In this document: piece by piece, positions 15,297 through 21,925 of the stretch
How the letters are laid out: every line of letters begins with the position of its first letter
Position numbering within the stretch: the stretch's first letter is position 1
Source: Candidatus Woesearchaeota archaeon
Lineage (GTDB): Archaea; Nanobdellota; Nanobdellia; UBA10117; WJKY01
Direction of reading: 5' to 3'
Length of the DNA: 21,925 bases
NCBI GenBank assembly: GCA_014728835.1
Contig: WJKY01000007.1
Coordinates: 1-21,925, forward strand
Translations under genes and position numbers: made by a program
Notes under the pieces: model-generated
Seen by the model: only the letters and a program-made list of their open reading frames with translations
The model's database searches: none
What the model was told of the DNA's origin: nothing

Positions 15297-15328
15297 TTGA
15301 ACCCACAAAGGACAAAGTCCAACTACCT

Positions 15329-15341
15329 TGCTGCAAATTTT
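15329..15341 (-). other. Canonical 37/38 intron of tRNA-Ser (13 nt)
   Basis: The 13-nt AAAATTTGCAGCA sits after A37. A textbook bulge-helix-bulge reads: outer anticodon stem CTACC/GGTAG, central 4-bp helix CTGC/GCAG, and 3-nt bulges TAA and CAA. Cutting between the second and third bulge bases removes exactly these 13 nt and leaves the 7-base loop CTGCTAA. There is no inner helix, only a short loop. Confidence 0.88.
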
Positions 15342-15360
15342 TAGCAGGGTAGCGCCGTAT

Positions 15361-15436
15361 TCCCCACCTGCAACGCAGGTGCAGTCTATTAGGATTTAAC
15401 CTAATAGGCTCAAAGTGCAGCCTGATTTTGCAGGCT
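15361..15436 (-). other. Putative D-loop intron of tRNA-Ser (about 76 nt, ends approximate)
   Basis: This stretch separates the D-loop GG pair from ATACGGCG, which supplies the 3' D-stem. It contains three hairpins: GCCTG/CAGGC (15420-15435), an 8-bp CTATTAGG/CCTAATAG (15386-15407) and ACCTGC/GCAGGT (15366-15380). The upstream exon segment CCCAACCTG can pair with the insert's 3' end CAGGTGGGG in 8 of 9 positions, which would bring the two ends together. I cannot place a canonical bulge-helix-bulge exactly, so the boundaries may be off by a few bases. Confidence 0.6.
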
Positions 15437-15531
15437 CCAGGTTGGGCCACCTCGGCAGAGCTGTCACGGTCAGCTCGCACCCGCTTCACAACTTTGTTGC
15501 TCAGAGGGCAACCGTATGTTTTACAGATAAT

Positions 15532-15803
15532 GGAGAGCATGCCCTTAAGTGGACAAAATCAACTAAAAACTGCTAACCTGAAAATCAGCTCCACGCAGTG
15601 AACTCACAAGCACATTTCAATTAAATTAGGGCTGCTCCCGTCAAGGCCTGACCCGGTTCATCAACCAAAACGCCCTGTAAGGCTACGCTTCGACACTAAT
15701 TAACAGGACAGTAAACAGCTGACCTGCCGCCTTCAGAGCTTCGTTCCTGGCTAAAGGGAATTTCCAGTTACAGCCACTCCCTAGCTGGCCAAACTAGCTC
15801 TCC
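15532..15803 (-). ncRNA. ffs: Signal recognition particle RNA (7S/SRP RNA)
   Basis: The RNA is about 272 nt, closed by 5' GGAGAGC (15797-15803) pairing with 3' GCTCTCC (15532-15538), as helix 1 of archaeal SRP RNA. The 5' domain carries GGCTGTAACTGG, the conserved UGUAA-containing turn of helices 3-4. Helix 8 is clear at about 15630-15660: GGGTCAGG, an apical loop, then GGGAGCAGCCC, which forms the SRP54/Ffh binding site (GUCAGG and GGGAGCAG internal-loop strands). The apical loop reads UUGA(C) where a GNRA-type tetraloop is usual. A TATA box at 15826-15833 is correctly spaced. The tRNA-Ser lies 75 nt downstream on the same strand. Confidence 0.93.
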
Positions 15804-15825
15804 AATTAAAAAAACAAATAATGTG

Positions 15826-15833
15826 TTTTTAAA
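15826..15833 (-). promoter_or_regulatory. TATA box of SRP RNA
   Basis: TTTAAAAA on the minus strand is centred 26 nt upstream of the predicted SRP RNA 5' end (15803). It lies in the short gap after the rfcL stop codon. The downstream tRNA-Ser has no convincing TATA at the right distance, only a weak AT stretch near 15517-15525, so it may share this transcript. Confidence 0.65.
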
Positions 15834-15845
15834 TGTTCTGATAGC

Positions 15846-17021
15846 CTATAAACCAATAGAATAAGCTAATTGCTTGGCCATATCGGGATTTTTTTCTTTT
15901 ATATATTTATAATACGGCCAAAAACTATTCATTAATCTTTTTGTTGATGCATGAAGTCTATCGCCAATTTGTTGGCTTAAACCTCTCATTTTTCTTAACT
16001 TTGCAGCTCTAATATATAATTTAAGTAACAATTGCGGACGTTTATGAAAAACAAATCTTGGAAAAGTTCCTTCTTTAGATTGCTGAACGCCAGCAACAGT
16101 TAAAACTTGCGCATACAATAAAAATCTCCAATGTTGCCACCTCATAATTCGCCTTAAAAAAATATCTGCGCGTGATAAATAATTATAAGATTCTGCTAGC
16201 TCACTTCTTTTTTTGTATTCTTTTGGTATATTTTCATCTAACCAAAGAATCAGAGTATCTAAATCACCATCAAAATTATTTGCAGCTTCTAATGCTTGTT
16301 CTATATCAAATGATTTGAAAACTAATTTAAGAATATTAAATACATTTTCTTCTTTTTCTCTGCCCCATAAAATAATATCTTGTAAATTAATATTTCTTTT
16401 TTGATCAGCAATCATTTGCAAATCATTAATCGCTGCTCTTAAATCACCATCAGCAGCAGTTGCTAATTTTTTAAGTGCTTTTTCTTCGTATTTTATTTTT
16501 TCACTTTTACAAATATTTTTTAGAAATTTTGTAATAGTTGATGTTCTTACTTTATTTAATTTTATTAGTTCGCAGTATTTACGCAGTGTCTTGAGTTTTT
16601 GTATATAAGGATCATTTGCTGTGCAAATAATTGGGAATTTTGTATTTTTAATCACATTTATTATTGCTGCTATTCCTCCTCTGTCTTTGTTTCCAGCTAA
16701 ACCATCAATTTCATCTATAAGAATTATTTTTCCGCCACCAAATAAACTAGCTTGCTGAGTTGCAGGTTCTAAACGTGATAAAACTCCTGCTTTGTTTCTA
16801 AAATCTGATGCATTTAATTCTATAAGTTCTGTATTAGATTCGCTTGCAAGAGCTTGTACAATACTTGTTTTACCAACACCTGCTTGTCCATGTAAAAGAA
16901 TAGCTGTTTTTTTGGTTTTTGGAAATTTATTTATAAATGATTTAGTTTGCCAAACAGCTTTAGTTTGTCCAGCTATATCTGATAATTTTTTTGGCTGATA
17001 TTTTTTAGTCCAGGGTTTCAT
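15846..17021 (-). CDS. rfcL: Replication factor C large subunit
   Basis: RFC-L joins four RFC-S subunits in the clamp loader that opens PCNA. The AAA+ module is intact: N-terminal MKPWTKKYQPKKLSDIAGQ, Walker A GQAGVGKT (45-52), Walker B LIDEID (101-106), and the LRAAINDLQ sensor-2 region. The C-terminal collar follows (about 235-390). At 391 aa it is shorter than many archaeal RFC-L proteins (about 470-500 aa) and ends YSIGL, without the acidic/basic tail or a recognisable QxxLxxFF-type PCNA-interacting motif. The start overlaps the upstream TrpF-like gene by 4 nt (ATGA), so rfcS, the TrpF-like gene and rfcL form one coupled operon. Confidence 0.93.
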   Translation of the reverse strand: MKPWTKKYQPKKLSDIAGQTKAVWQTKSFINKFPKTKKTAILLHGQAGVGKTSIVQALASESNTELIELNASDFRNKAGVLSRLEPATQQASLFGGGKIILIDEIDGLAGNKDRGGIAAIINVIKNTKFPIICTANDPYIQKLKTLRKYCELIKLNKVRTSTITKFLKNICKSEKIKYEEKALKKLATAADGDLRAAINDLQMIADQKRNINLQDIILWGREKEENVFNILKLVFKSFDIEQALEAANNFDGDLDTLILWLDENIPKEYKKRSELAESYNYLSRADIFLRRIMRWQHWRFLLYAQVLTVAGVQQSKEGTFPRFVFHKRPQLLLKLYIRAAKLRKMRGLSQQIGDRLHASTKRLMNSFWPYYKYIKEKNPDMAKQLAYSIGL

Positions 17022-17737
17022 TTTTTATTATGCATTTCATCTATTGCAGTTGTAATATAATCTTTTACAATTGTATTATCTAAAGTGTTTTTAGAATTCA
17101 TTAATTGTCCTTCTGCGTCTACAGATGCATTAAATTCTCTTATTAGTGACCCAATATCCTTTACTTTATTTGCAGTTAATCCGCCTGCAAGTACAAGTCC
17201 AAAATCTAAATCTTGTAATTCTTCAGCAACTGCTCTACTTATTTTTTCATCAATTGATATTCCTGCGCCCATTGATTGATCAAGTATTACATAATCAACA
17301 AGAGATTCATATGGTTTAATTTTTTTCTTCATTATTTTTGGATTTTCAAACATGTCTTTTTCTATCTGAAATATTATTTTCATGTTTGGGTACCTGGATT
17401 TCATTAATTCTAATCCGCTAACCGGAGGATAAAATAAATTCAATTGTATTGTATTGCATTTATCACCTGTAATTTCTATTGCTCTAAAAATATCTATAAG
17501 ATTAAAATCATTAGAGCACCAGTGAATTGTTCTTAAAGAATCATTAGGCATTGCTTTCATTAAATAAGGAATACTTTCAATTCCCGCCCATCTGCGTTCA
17601 GGTAATTGCATATCTAATCGTTTTTTGCTCATTAATATTCCATACATCCCATAATGTCCGTCCAATGCTTTTGTCATATTTTCAACATCATTTAAACTGG
17701 TTATACCGGTAACTCCGATGTATTGTTTATTTTTCAT
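17018..17737 (-). CDS. TrpF-like (phosphoribosylanthranilate isomerase-like) TIM-barrel protein, function unknown
   Basis: The 239-aa product looks like a (beta/alpha)8 barrel. Strand-ending motifs resemble PRAI: an N-terminal YIGVTGITSLNDVENM, the mid-barrel NTIQLNLFYPP in place of VQLHG, the VDYVILDQSMGAG strand in place of FDW-type residues, and GLVLAGGLTANKV near residues 180-192, close to the PRAI phosphate-binding LAGGLxPxNV loop. It lacks the N-terminal KICG-type catalytic cysteine of genuine TrpF (the equivalent segment reads GVTG), and no other trp gene is near. I infer a phosphosugar-binding barrel with a different reaction, or no TrpF activity. It overlaps both rfcS and rfcL by 4 nt, so its expression is tied to the clamp-loader genes. 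Confidence 0.65.
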   Translation of the reverse strand: MKNKQYIGVTGITSLNDVENMTKALDGHYGMYGILMSKKRLDMQLPERRWAGIESIPYLMKAMPNDSLRTIHWCSNDFNLIDIFRAIEITGDKCNTIQLNLFYPPVSGLELMKSRYPNMKIIFQIEKDMFENPKIMKKKIKPYESLVDYVILDQSMGAGISIDEKISRAVAEELQDLDFGLVLAGGLTANKVKDIGSLIREFNASVDAEGQLMNSKNTLDNTIVKDYITTAIDEMHNKK

Positions 17738-18684
17738 TTTTTGGCAATTAAAGAAAATTCAGCTAACATTGCAGCTAATTGGATAAATTCATTTGAACCT
17801 TCTACTAATCTAAACTCATATTCTCCGCAAGCGCGGATTAGTTTTATTTTTATGCTATCATCAATATTTAATTTCCAGATTTGTTTTTGAATCTGCTTTA
17901 CAACATCTAAACCTGATAATCCATAGCCAACCATTACCTCAGTGAGTTTCTTTTTAGCATCTGTAAATCTACCTGCAATTGATAATTTTATTATTTTTTC
18001 AATTTCTTGCGGTTCTGCAAAACCAACAACTTCTGTCACTGCTTTTATATTTACATTTTTAGTTACAGAAGCGCAGGCTTGTAATAAGTTTTCAGCTTTT
18101 CTCATATCCCCTTCTGAAACTTCATAAATTAATTCAAGTGCTTCTTGTTCTGCAACTAAATCTTCGTTTTTGATTATTTTATTAAGAATTTCTACAACTG
18201 ATTCTTTTGGCAGTGGTTTGAATCTGAAAACAGCGCATCTTGATTGAATAGGTGAGATTATCTTTGATGAATAATTACAACTTAAAATAAATCTAACAGT
18301 ATGAGTATAATCTTCCATAATTCTTCGTAATGCGTGCTGAGCTTCTTTTGTTAAAGCATCTGATTCATCTAAATAAATTACTTTAAACGGAACATCTTCT
18401 AGAGCTTTAGTTCTTGCAAAATCCTTAATTTTATTTCTAACAACATTTATTCCTCTTTCATCAGAAGCATTTAGTTCAAGAATATTATCGCTCCAGTCTT
18501 CTCCGTAAATTTCTCTGGAAATTGCTAGTGCTGCTGTTGTTTTTCCTGTGCCAGCAGGACCTGCAAATAATAAATGAGGAAAGCTCCTGGACTTCATAAA
18601 AGCCTTTAATCTAGAAGTAATATCATCTTGCCCTCGTATGCCTTCAAGCTTTTTTGGCCGATATTTTTCTGTCCAAACTTCCAT
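17734..18684 (-). CDS. rfcS: Replication factor C small subunit
   Basis: The 316-aa product is a standard archaeal RFC-S: EKYRPKKLEGIRGQ at the N-terminus, Walker A GPAGTGKT (42-49), Walker B LDESD (105-109), and the arginine-finger SRC box (148-150, IISPIQSRC). The C-terminal collar domain completes a normal-length protein. Walker B reads DESD where DEAD/DEAE-type is usual, a mild change that keeps the acidic residues. The start is leaderless behind the TATA at 18707-18717, and the end overlaps the TrpF-like gene by 4 nt. Confidence 0.96.
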   Translation of the reverse strand: MEVWTEKYRPKKLEGIRGQDDITSRLKAFMKSRSFPHLLFAGPAGTGKTTAALAISREIYGEDWSDNILELNASDERGINVVRNKIKDFARTKALEDVPFKVIYLDESDALTKEAQHALRRIMEDYTHTVRFILSCNYSSKIISPIQSRCAVFRFKPLPKESVVEILNKIIKNEDLVAEQEALELIYEVSEGDMRKAENLLQACASVTKNVNIKAVTEVVGFAEPQEIEKIIKLSIAGRFTDAKKKLTEVMVGYGLSGLDVVKQIQKQIWKLNIDDSIKIKLIRACGEYEFRLVEGSNEFIQLAAMLAEFSLIAKK

Positions 18685-18704
18685 GCCTGTTATGAGCAGA
18701 CAAA

Positions 18705-18746
18705 GGCTTTTATATATTTATATTGGAGAGCGTAATTGTTTTAAAT
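18705..18746. promoter_or_regulatory. Divergent promoters of rfcS (-) and ileS (+)
   Basis: The 82-bp gap has two TATA elements. On the minus strand ATATATAAAAG (18707-18717) is about 26 nt before the rfcS ATG (18684). On the plus strand TTTTAAAT (18739-18746) is about 25 nt before the ileS ATG (18767). Both predict leaderless mRNAs, and neither gene has a ribosome binding site. Confidence 0.65.
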
Positions 18747-18766
18747 GCGAGTTAGATTTGTTAATT

Positions 18767-21700
18767 ATGAAATATGATCCGTTAAAAATAGAACCAGAAA
18801 TATTGAAGCTTTGGTCTAAAAAAAAGATTTTCAAAAAAGTTAAGAAAAAAGCATCTAAAGGCAAATATGTTTATTTTTTAGATGGTCCACCATATACTAG
18901 CGGAAAAGTTCATGTTGGCACTGCATGGAACAGAGCTCTAAAAGATTGTTATCGAAGATATTTGTGGATGCGAGGATTAAATGTTAATGATACTCCTGGG
19001 TTTGATATGCATGGTTTACCAATTGAAGTAAAAGTGGAAAAAAAGCTTGGAATTTCTAAAAAAGGTGTTGAAGAATTTGGTGTTAAAAAGTTCATTAAAA
19101 CCTGTAAGAAATTTGCAACAGGTAACATGTCTGTAATGATAAAAGATTTTCAAAGGCTTGGAGAATGGATGGACTGGGAAAATCCATATACTACAATCAA
19201 AAACGAATATATGGAAGGTGCTTGGTGGGCACTTAAGAAAGCTCACGAAAAAAATCTTTTGTATAAAGGAAAAAAAGTAATGACTTGGTGTCCAAGATGC
19301 GCCACTACTTTAGCAAAACACGAATTAGAATATGAAACACTTGCTGATGAATCTATTTTTATCAAATTTAAAGTCGCTAATAAGAAAAATGAATATTTAT
19401 TGGTTTGGACTACAACTCCTTGGACTATTCCATTTAATCTTGCTGTAATGGTTCATCCAGATTATGATTATTTAAAAATAAAAGTTGGAGATGAAGTATG
19501 GGTAGTTGCTAAAGCACTTGCCAATGCATTAATGGGTGTTATTGGTAAAAAATATAAAATAAAAGAGGAAATAAAAGGAAAAGATCTTAAAGGTGTTGAA
19601 TACGAGCATCCGCTAATTAATAACATTCCTGTTTTAAAGAAAATAAAAGATGAACATAAGTGGGCTCATAAAGTTATTTTATCAGAAGAATTTGTAGACA
19701 CAACAGCTGGAACAGGTCTTGTACATACTGCACCTGGATGCGGTCCTGAAGACCAGCAAGTTGGTGAAAAGTATGATTTGCCGGCATTTAATGAAATAGA
19801 TGAACATGGTGTATTTTCTAAAAAAATGGGTAAATATGCTGGTTGGGTTGCAAGAAAAGATGACCTTAAATTCATTAAAGAACTCAAAGATAAAGGATTA
19901 ATTATTCGAACATCTGAAGTTGATCATGAATATGCTCATTGTTGGAGATGTAAATCTCCTGTAGTTTTTAGAGCCACGGAACAATGGTTTATTGGTGTTG
20001 GAAAATTAAAAGATAAATTACTAAAAATAAATAAAAAAATCGAGTGGGTTCCTGATTGGGCTGGAAACAAATGGTTTGCTTCATGGCTTAAAAATTTACA
20101 AGATTGGTGTATCTCCAGACAAAGATATTGGGGTATTCCAATTCCAATATGGATTTGCGAATGTGGGAAAACTTATGTTATTGGTGACTCAAAGGAACTA
20201 AAAAAATTAGCTGGAAAAATCCCTAAAGATTTGCATAAACCGTGGATTGACAAAGTAAAAATCAAATGTGAGTGCGGAAAAAAAGCAGAACGTATCCCAG
20301 ATGTGTTTGATGTTTGGCTTGACTCTGCAGCTGCTACATGGGCTAGCTTACCAAAAAAACAACGAGATAAAGCAATAGCAGATTTTATATTAGAAGGAAA
20401 AGATCAGATTAGAGGTTGGTTTAATTCTTTGCTCACACTTTCATGGGCTGCAAGAAAAAAACCTGCTTACAAATCAGTTTACATGCACGGATTTATTTTA
20501 GATTCTCAAGGCAGAAAAATGTCCAAAAGTATAGGCAATGTAATTAAACCAGAAGAGGTTATTGATAAATGGGGAAGTGATACTTTCAGATATTATACAA
20601 TTGGTGGGTCAGATCCTGGCCTTGATTTAAATTATAATTTTAAAGACGTTAAAGTTAAAAATAAATTTTTGAATATTTTGTGGAATATTCATATTTATTT
20701 GATAAACTATACTAAATTTTTTGGTAAGAATCTTACTAAAATAAAAGCAAATGTAAAAAACGTGGAAGATAAATATATAGTTTCAAAAACTAATTCTATT
20801 ATCAGAAAAGCTACAGAGCACTTTGATAAAAAAGAAATTAGTACTGTTCCAAATCTAATAGAAGACCTTTATTTAGAACTTAGCAGATGGTACATTAAAA
20901 CCATGCGTGAAGATATTAATATAACAAAATTGAAAATATTATTTGATTGTTATTTAAATGTTTTAAAACTTAGCGCACCTATTATTCCATTTATATCTGA
21001 ACAAATCTGGCAGAATTTTAAAAAGGAATTTAAATTAAAAGAAGAAAGTATACATCTTTGTGATTGGCCAAAAGCTAATAAAAGGAAAATTAATAAAGCC
21101 CTTGAAGAACAAATTGGTTTTATTAAAAATATTACAACTTCTATTTTAGCTGTTAGAGAAAAACTTAATCGTCCTGTTCGATGGCCTATAAAAAGCGCAA
21201 CTATCGTAACTACAGATGATAAAATTTCTAAAGCAGTAAAAAAGCATGAGGATCTGATTAAGGCTTTAACTAATGTTTGGAATATTAAAATTGAGAAAAA
21301 ACTAGGAAAAATAAATTATGATATCAAAGCTGACTATGCTAAATTAGGTCCTAAATATGGAGAAAAAACTCCAGAAATTATTATGCGCGTTGCTGAGCAA
21401 AGTCCTGAATCAATTATGAAAAAACTGAAAAAAGAGAAAAAATTTGTTGTAAGTATTGGTAAGAAAAAATTTGATATTACTAAAGATGACTTAATTATTC
21501 AGGAAAAGCTTCCAGATGGTGTTATTGGAGTTACAGAAAAAGATTTTGGAGTTTATTTGGAAAAAGATGAAACTTCTGACATGCTTGCTTCTGGTTTTGC
21601 AAGAGAAATAACTAGAAAAATACAGGCTCTTAGAAAAAAAGCTGGATTAGAAAAACCAGATAAAATATCTTTAGTAATTTCTGTCGATGAAGGCTTAGAA

Positions 21701-21844
21701 AAACAACTGCAAGAGTTTACTAAAGATATTAAAAGCAAAGTTGGTGCCAAAAAATTAGAATTTGTCAAGGTTTCTGGACTAAAGCATTCTAAGAAATTTA
21801 AAATACGAAATAAGGAAATTTCAATAGGATTTAAGGTAATTTAG
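18767..21844 (+). CDS. ileS: Isoleucyl-tRNA synthetase
   Basis: Class I synthetase, 1025 aa from ATG 18767 (MKYDPLKIEPEIL). The longer open frame upstream overlaps the rfcS start and promoter and is rejected. The HIGH-type motif is HVGT (49-52), in GKVHVGTAWNRALKD as in archaeal IleRS. Then come FDMHGLPIEVKVE, the CP1 editing domain (TAGTGLVHTAPGCGPEDQ), class I core elements ending in LDSQGRKMSKS (KMSKS 584-588), the anticodon-binding helical domain and the C-terminal part. Cys pairs (WCPRC, HCWRC, CECG twice) suggest zinc sites. MHGLP instead of CHGLP is normal for archaea. It is a single gene with its own leaderless promoter, divergent from rfcS. Confidence 0.96.
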   Translation: MKYDPLKIEPEILKLWSKKKIFKKVKKKASKGKYVYFLDGPPYTSGKVHVGTAWNRALKDCYRRYLWMRGLNVNDTPGFDMHGLPIEVKVEKKLGISKKGVEEFGVKKFIKTCKKFATGNMSVMIKDFQRLGEWMDWENPYTTIKNEYMEGAWWALKKAHEKNLLYKGKKVMTWCPRCATTLAKHELEYETLADESIFIKFKVANKKNEYLLVWTTTPWTIPFNLAVMVHPDYDYLKIKVGDEVWVVAKALANALMGVIGKKYKIKEEIKGKDLKGVEYEHPLINNIPVLKKIKDEHKWAHKVILSEEFVDTTAGTGLVHTAPGCGPEDQQVGEKYDLPAFNEIDEHGVFSKKMGKYAGWVARKDDLKFIKELKDKGLIIRTSEVDHEYAHCWRCKSPVVFRATEQWFIGVGKLKDKLLKINKKIEWVPDWAGNKWFASWLKNLQDWCISRQRYWGIPIPIWICECGKTYVIGDSKELKKLAGKIPKDLHKPWIDKVKIKCECGKKAERIPDVFDVWLDSAAATWASLPKKQRDKAIADFILEGKDQIRGWFNSLLTLSWAARKKPAYKSVYMHGFILDSQGRKMSKSIGNVIKPEEVIDKWGSDTFRYYTIGGSDPGLDLNYNFKDVKVKNKFLNILWNIHIYLINYTKFFGKNLTKIKANVKNVEDKYIVSKTNSIIRKATEHFDKKEISTVPNLIEDLYLELSRWYIKTMREDINITKLKILFDCYLNVLKLSAPIIPFISEQIWQNFKKEFKLKEESIHLCDWPKANKRKINKALEEQIGFIKNITTSILAVREKLNRPVRWPIKSATIVTTDDKISKAVKKHEDLIKALTNVWNIKIEKKLGKINYDIKADYAKLGPKYGEKTPEIIMRVAEQSPESIMKKLKKEKKFVVSIGKKKFDITKDDLIIQEKLPDGVIGVTEKDFGVYLEKDETSDMLASGFAREITRKIQALRKKAGLEKPDKISLVISVDEGLEKQLQEFTKDIKSKVGAKKLEFVKVSGLKHSKKFKIRNKEISIGFKVI

Positions 21845-21891
21845 TTTTGATTGTCACTGATGAGGTTTTAAAAGTATTTAAAAAGGTTTTT

Positions 21892-21925
21892 CCTTTATAA
21901 ATCATTTATAAAGGCTTTATAAAGG
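21892..21925. promoter_or_regulatory. Palindromic TATA-rich element at the right edge
   Basis: A perfect inverted repeat, CCTTTATAAA-TCA-TTTATAAAGG (21892-21914), is followed at once by CTTTATAAAGG (21915-21925), so the unit TTTATAAAG appears three times in 34 bases. A TTTAAAAAGG element lies just upstream at about 21876. This is probably the promoter and possible operator for a gene beyond the window. Confidence 0.45.

Larger units (their letters stand above)
15206..15456 (-). tRNA. tRNA-Ser (GCT) interrupted by three introns/insertions
   Basis: The exons assemble into a type II serine tRNA: acceptor GCCGAGG (15450-15456) with CCTCGGC (15207-15213); T8 G9; D-stem GCC (15445-15447) with GGC (15354-15356); D-loop AACCTGG, with GG as the invariant pair; G26; anticodon stem CTACC (15348-15352) with GGTAG (15323-15327); anticodon loop CTGCTA plus A, giving GCT; a long variable arm with the GGAC/GTCC hairpin (15311-15320); T-stem GTGGG (15302-15306) with CCCAC (15214-15218); T-loop TTCAAGT after joining. 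The discriminator is G (15206), an identity element of Ser tRNAs, and CCA is not encoded. Every stem is fully paired, so the assignment does not rest on one motif. Interruptions lie in the D-loop, at 37/38 and in the T-loop. Confidence 0.85.

Noticed and set aside
15470..15531. Possible C/D box guide RNA between SRP RNA and tRNA-Ser
   Set aside because: CTGA boxes and a GTGAAG element are present, but no upstream C box with correct spacing was found.
15223..15540. 105-aa open frame on the minus strand
   Set aside because: It lies across the interrupted tRNA-Ser and the end of SRP RNA; its composition follows the RNA stems, not a protein.
18638..18766. 43-residue N-terminal extension of IleRS
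   Set aside because: It overlaps the rfcS start and both divergent TATA boxes; the normal IleRS N-terminus begins at 18767.
1..21925. CRISPR arrays, insertion sequences, integrase sites, toxin-antitoxin or defence genes
   Set aside because: None seen on reading both strands; the repeats present are short promoter motifs or RNA stems.

Overview
The window is AT-rich archaeal DNA, most likely from a small-genome DPANN lineage of the Woesearchaeota/Pacearchaeota/Nanoarchaeota kind. Support for Archaea: an uL1-P0-P1 stalk operon, archaeal SecE and Spt5, RFC small and large subunits, an archaeal-type SRP RNA, an archaeal IleRS, BRE/TATA promoters about 25 nt upstream of mostly leaderless starts, GAGGTGA-type ribosome binding sites, and tRNA genes without encoded CCA. 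Support for a reduced lineage: AlaRS, P0 and RFC-L all lack C-terminal parts that are usual in Archaea. The DPANN placement is an inference from these traits.

Layout. Positions 2-1384 (+) hold the end of a HerA-like ATPase. Positions 1376-2828 (-) hold a four-CBS protein with a ribosome-hibernation-like C-terminal domain, followed by a 45-aa one-helix membrane peptide. Positions 2945-8043 (+) form one operon: uL1, P0 (uL10), P1, an archaeal coiled-coil protein and AlaRS. Facing it on the minus strand (8044-10614) are uL11, Spt5/NusG, SecE and FtsZ. In many archaea these genes lie in one co-directional block, so this looks like an ancestral ftsZ-secE-spt5-L11-L1-L10-P1-alaS cluster broken by an inversion. 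Positions 10718-14623 (-) carry an FKBP-type prolyl isomerase, a very small M50-like membrane metalloprotease and a Ca2+-ATPase-like P-type pump. Positions 14663-15803 (-) are an RNA-rich segment: tRNA-Phe(GAA), a small protein resembling pyruvoyl arginine decarboxylase without its catalytic residues, an interrupted tRNA-Ser(GCT), and SRP RNA. Positions 15846-18684 (-) are rfcL, a TrpF-like TIM-barrel gene and rfcS, overlapping by 4 nt at each joint. Positions 18767-21844 (+) are IleRS, and the window ends in a palindromic, TATA-rich promoter-like stretch.

The most notable object is the tRNA-Ser(GCT) gene at 15206-15456. All paired elements of a type II serine tRNA can be traced, but the gene is broken in three places: about 76 nt in the D-loop, a 13-nt intron at the canonical 37/38 site with a clear bulge-helix-bulge, and about 76 nt in the T-loop. 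The T-loop insert closes on itself with a 7-bp stem and three hairpins, a cloverleaf-like fold. A standard tRNA search would probably miss this gene. Its 3' end lies only 9 nt upstream of the ATG of the decarboxylase-like protein.

Functionally the window is mostly information processing: ribosomal stalk and translocation, aminoacylation, clamp loading and protein export, plus cell division and ion transport. No mobile elements, CRISPR arrays or defence islands were seen. No stretch over 300 bases lacks a protein or RNA gene.
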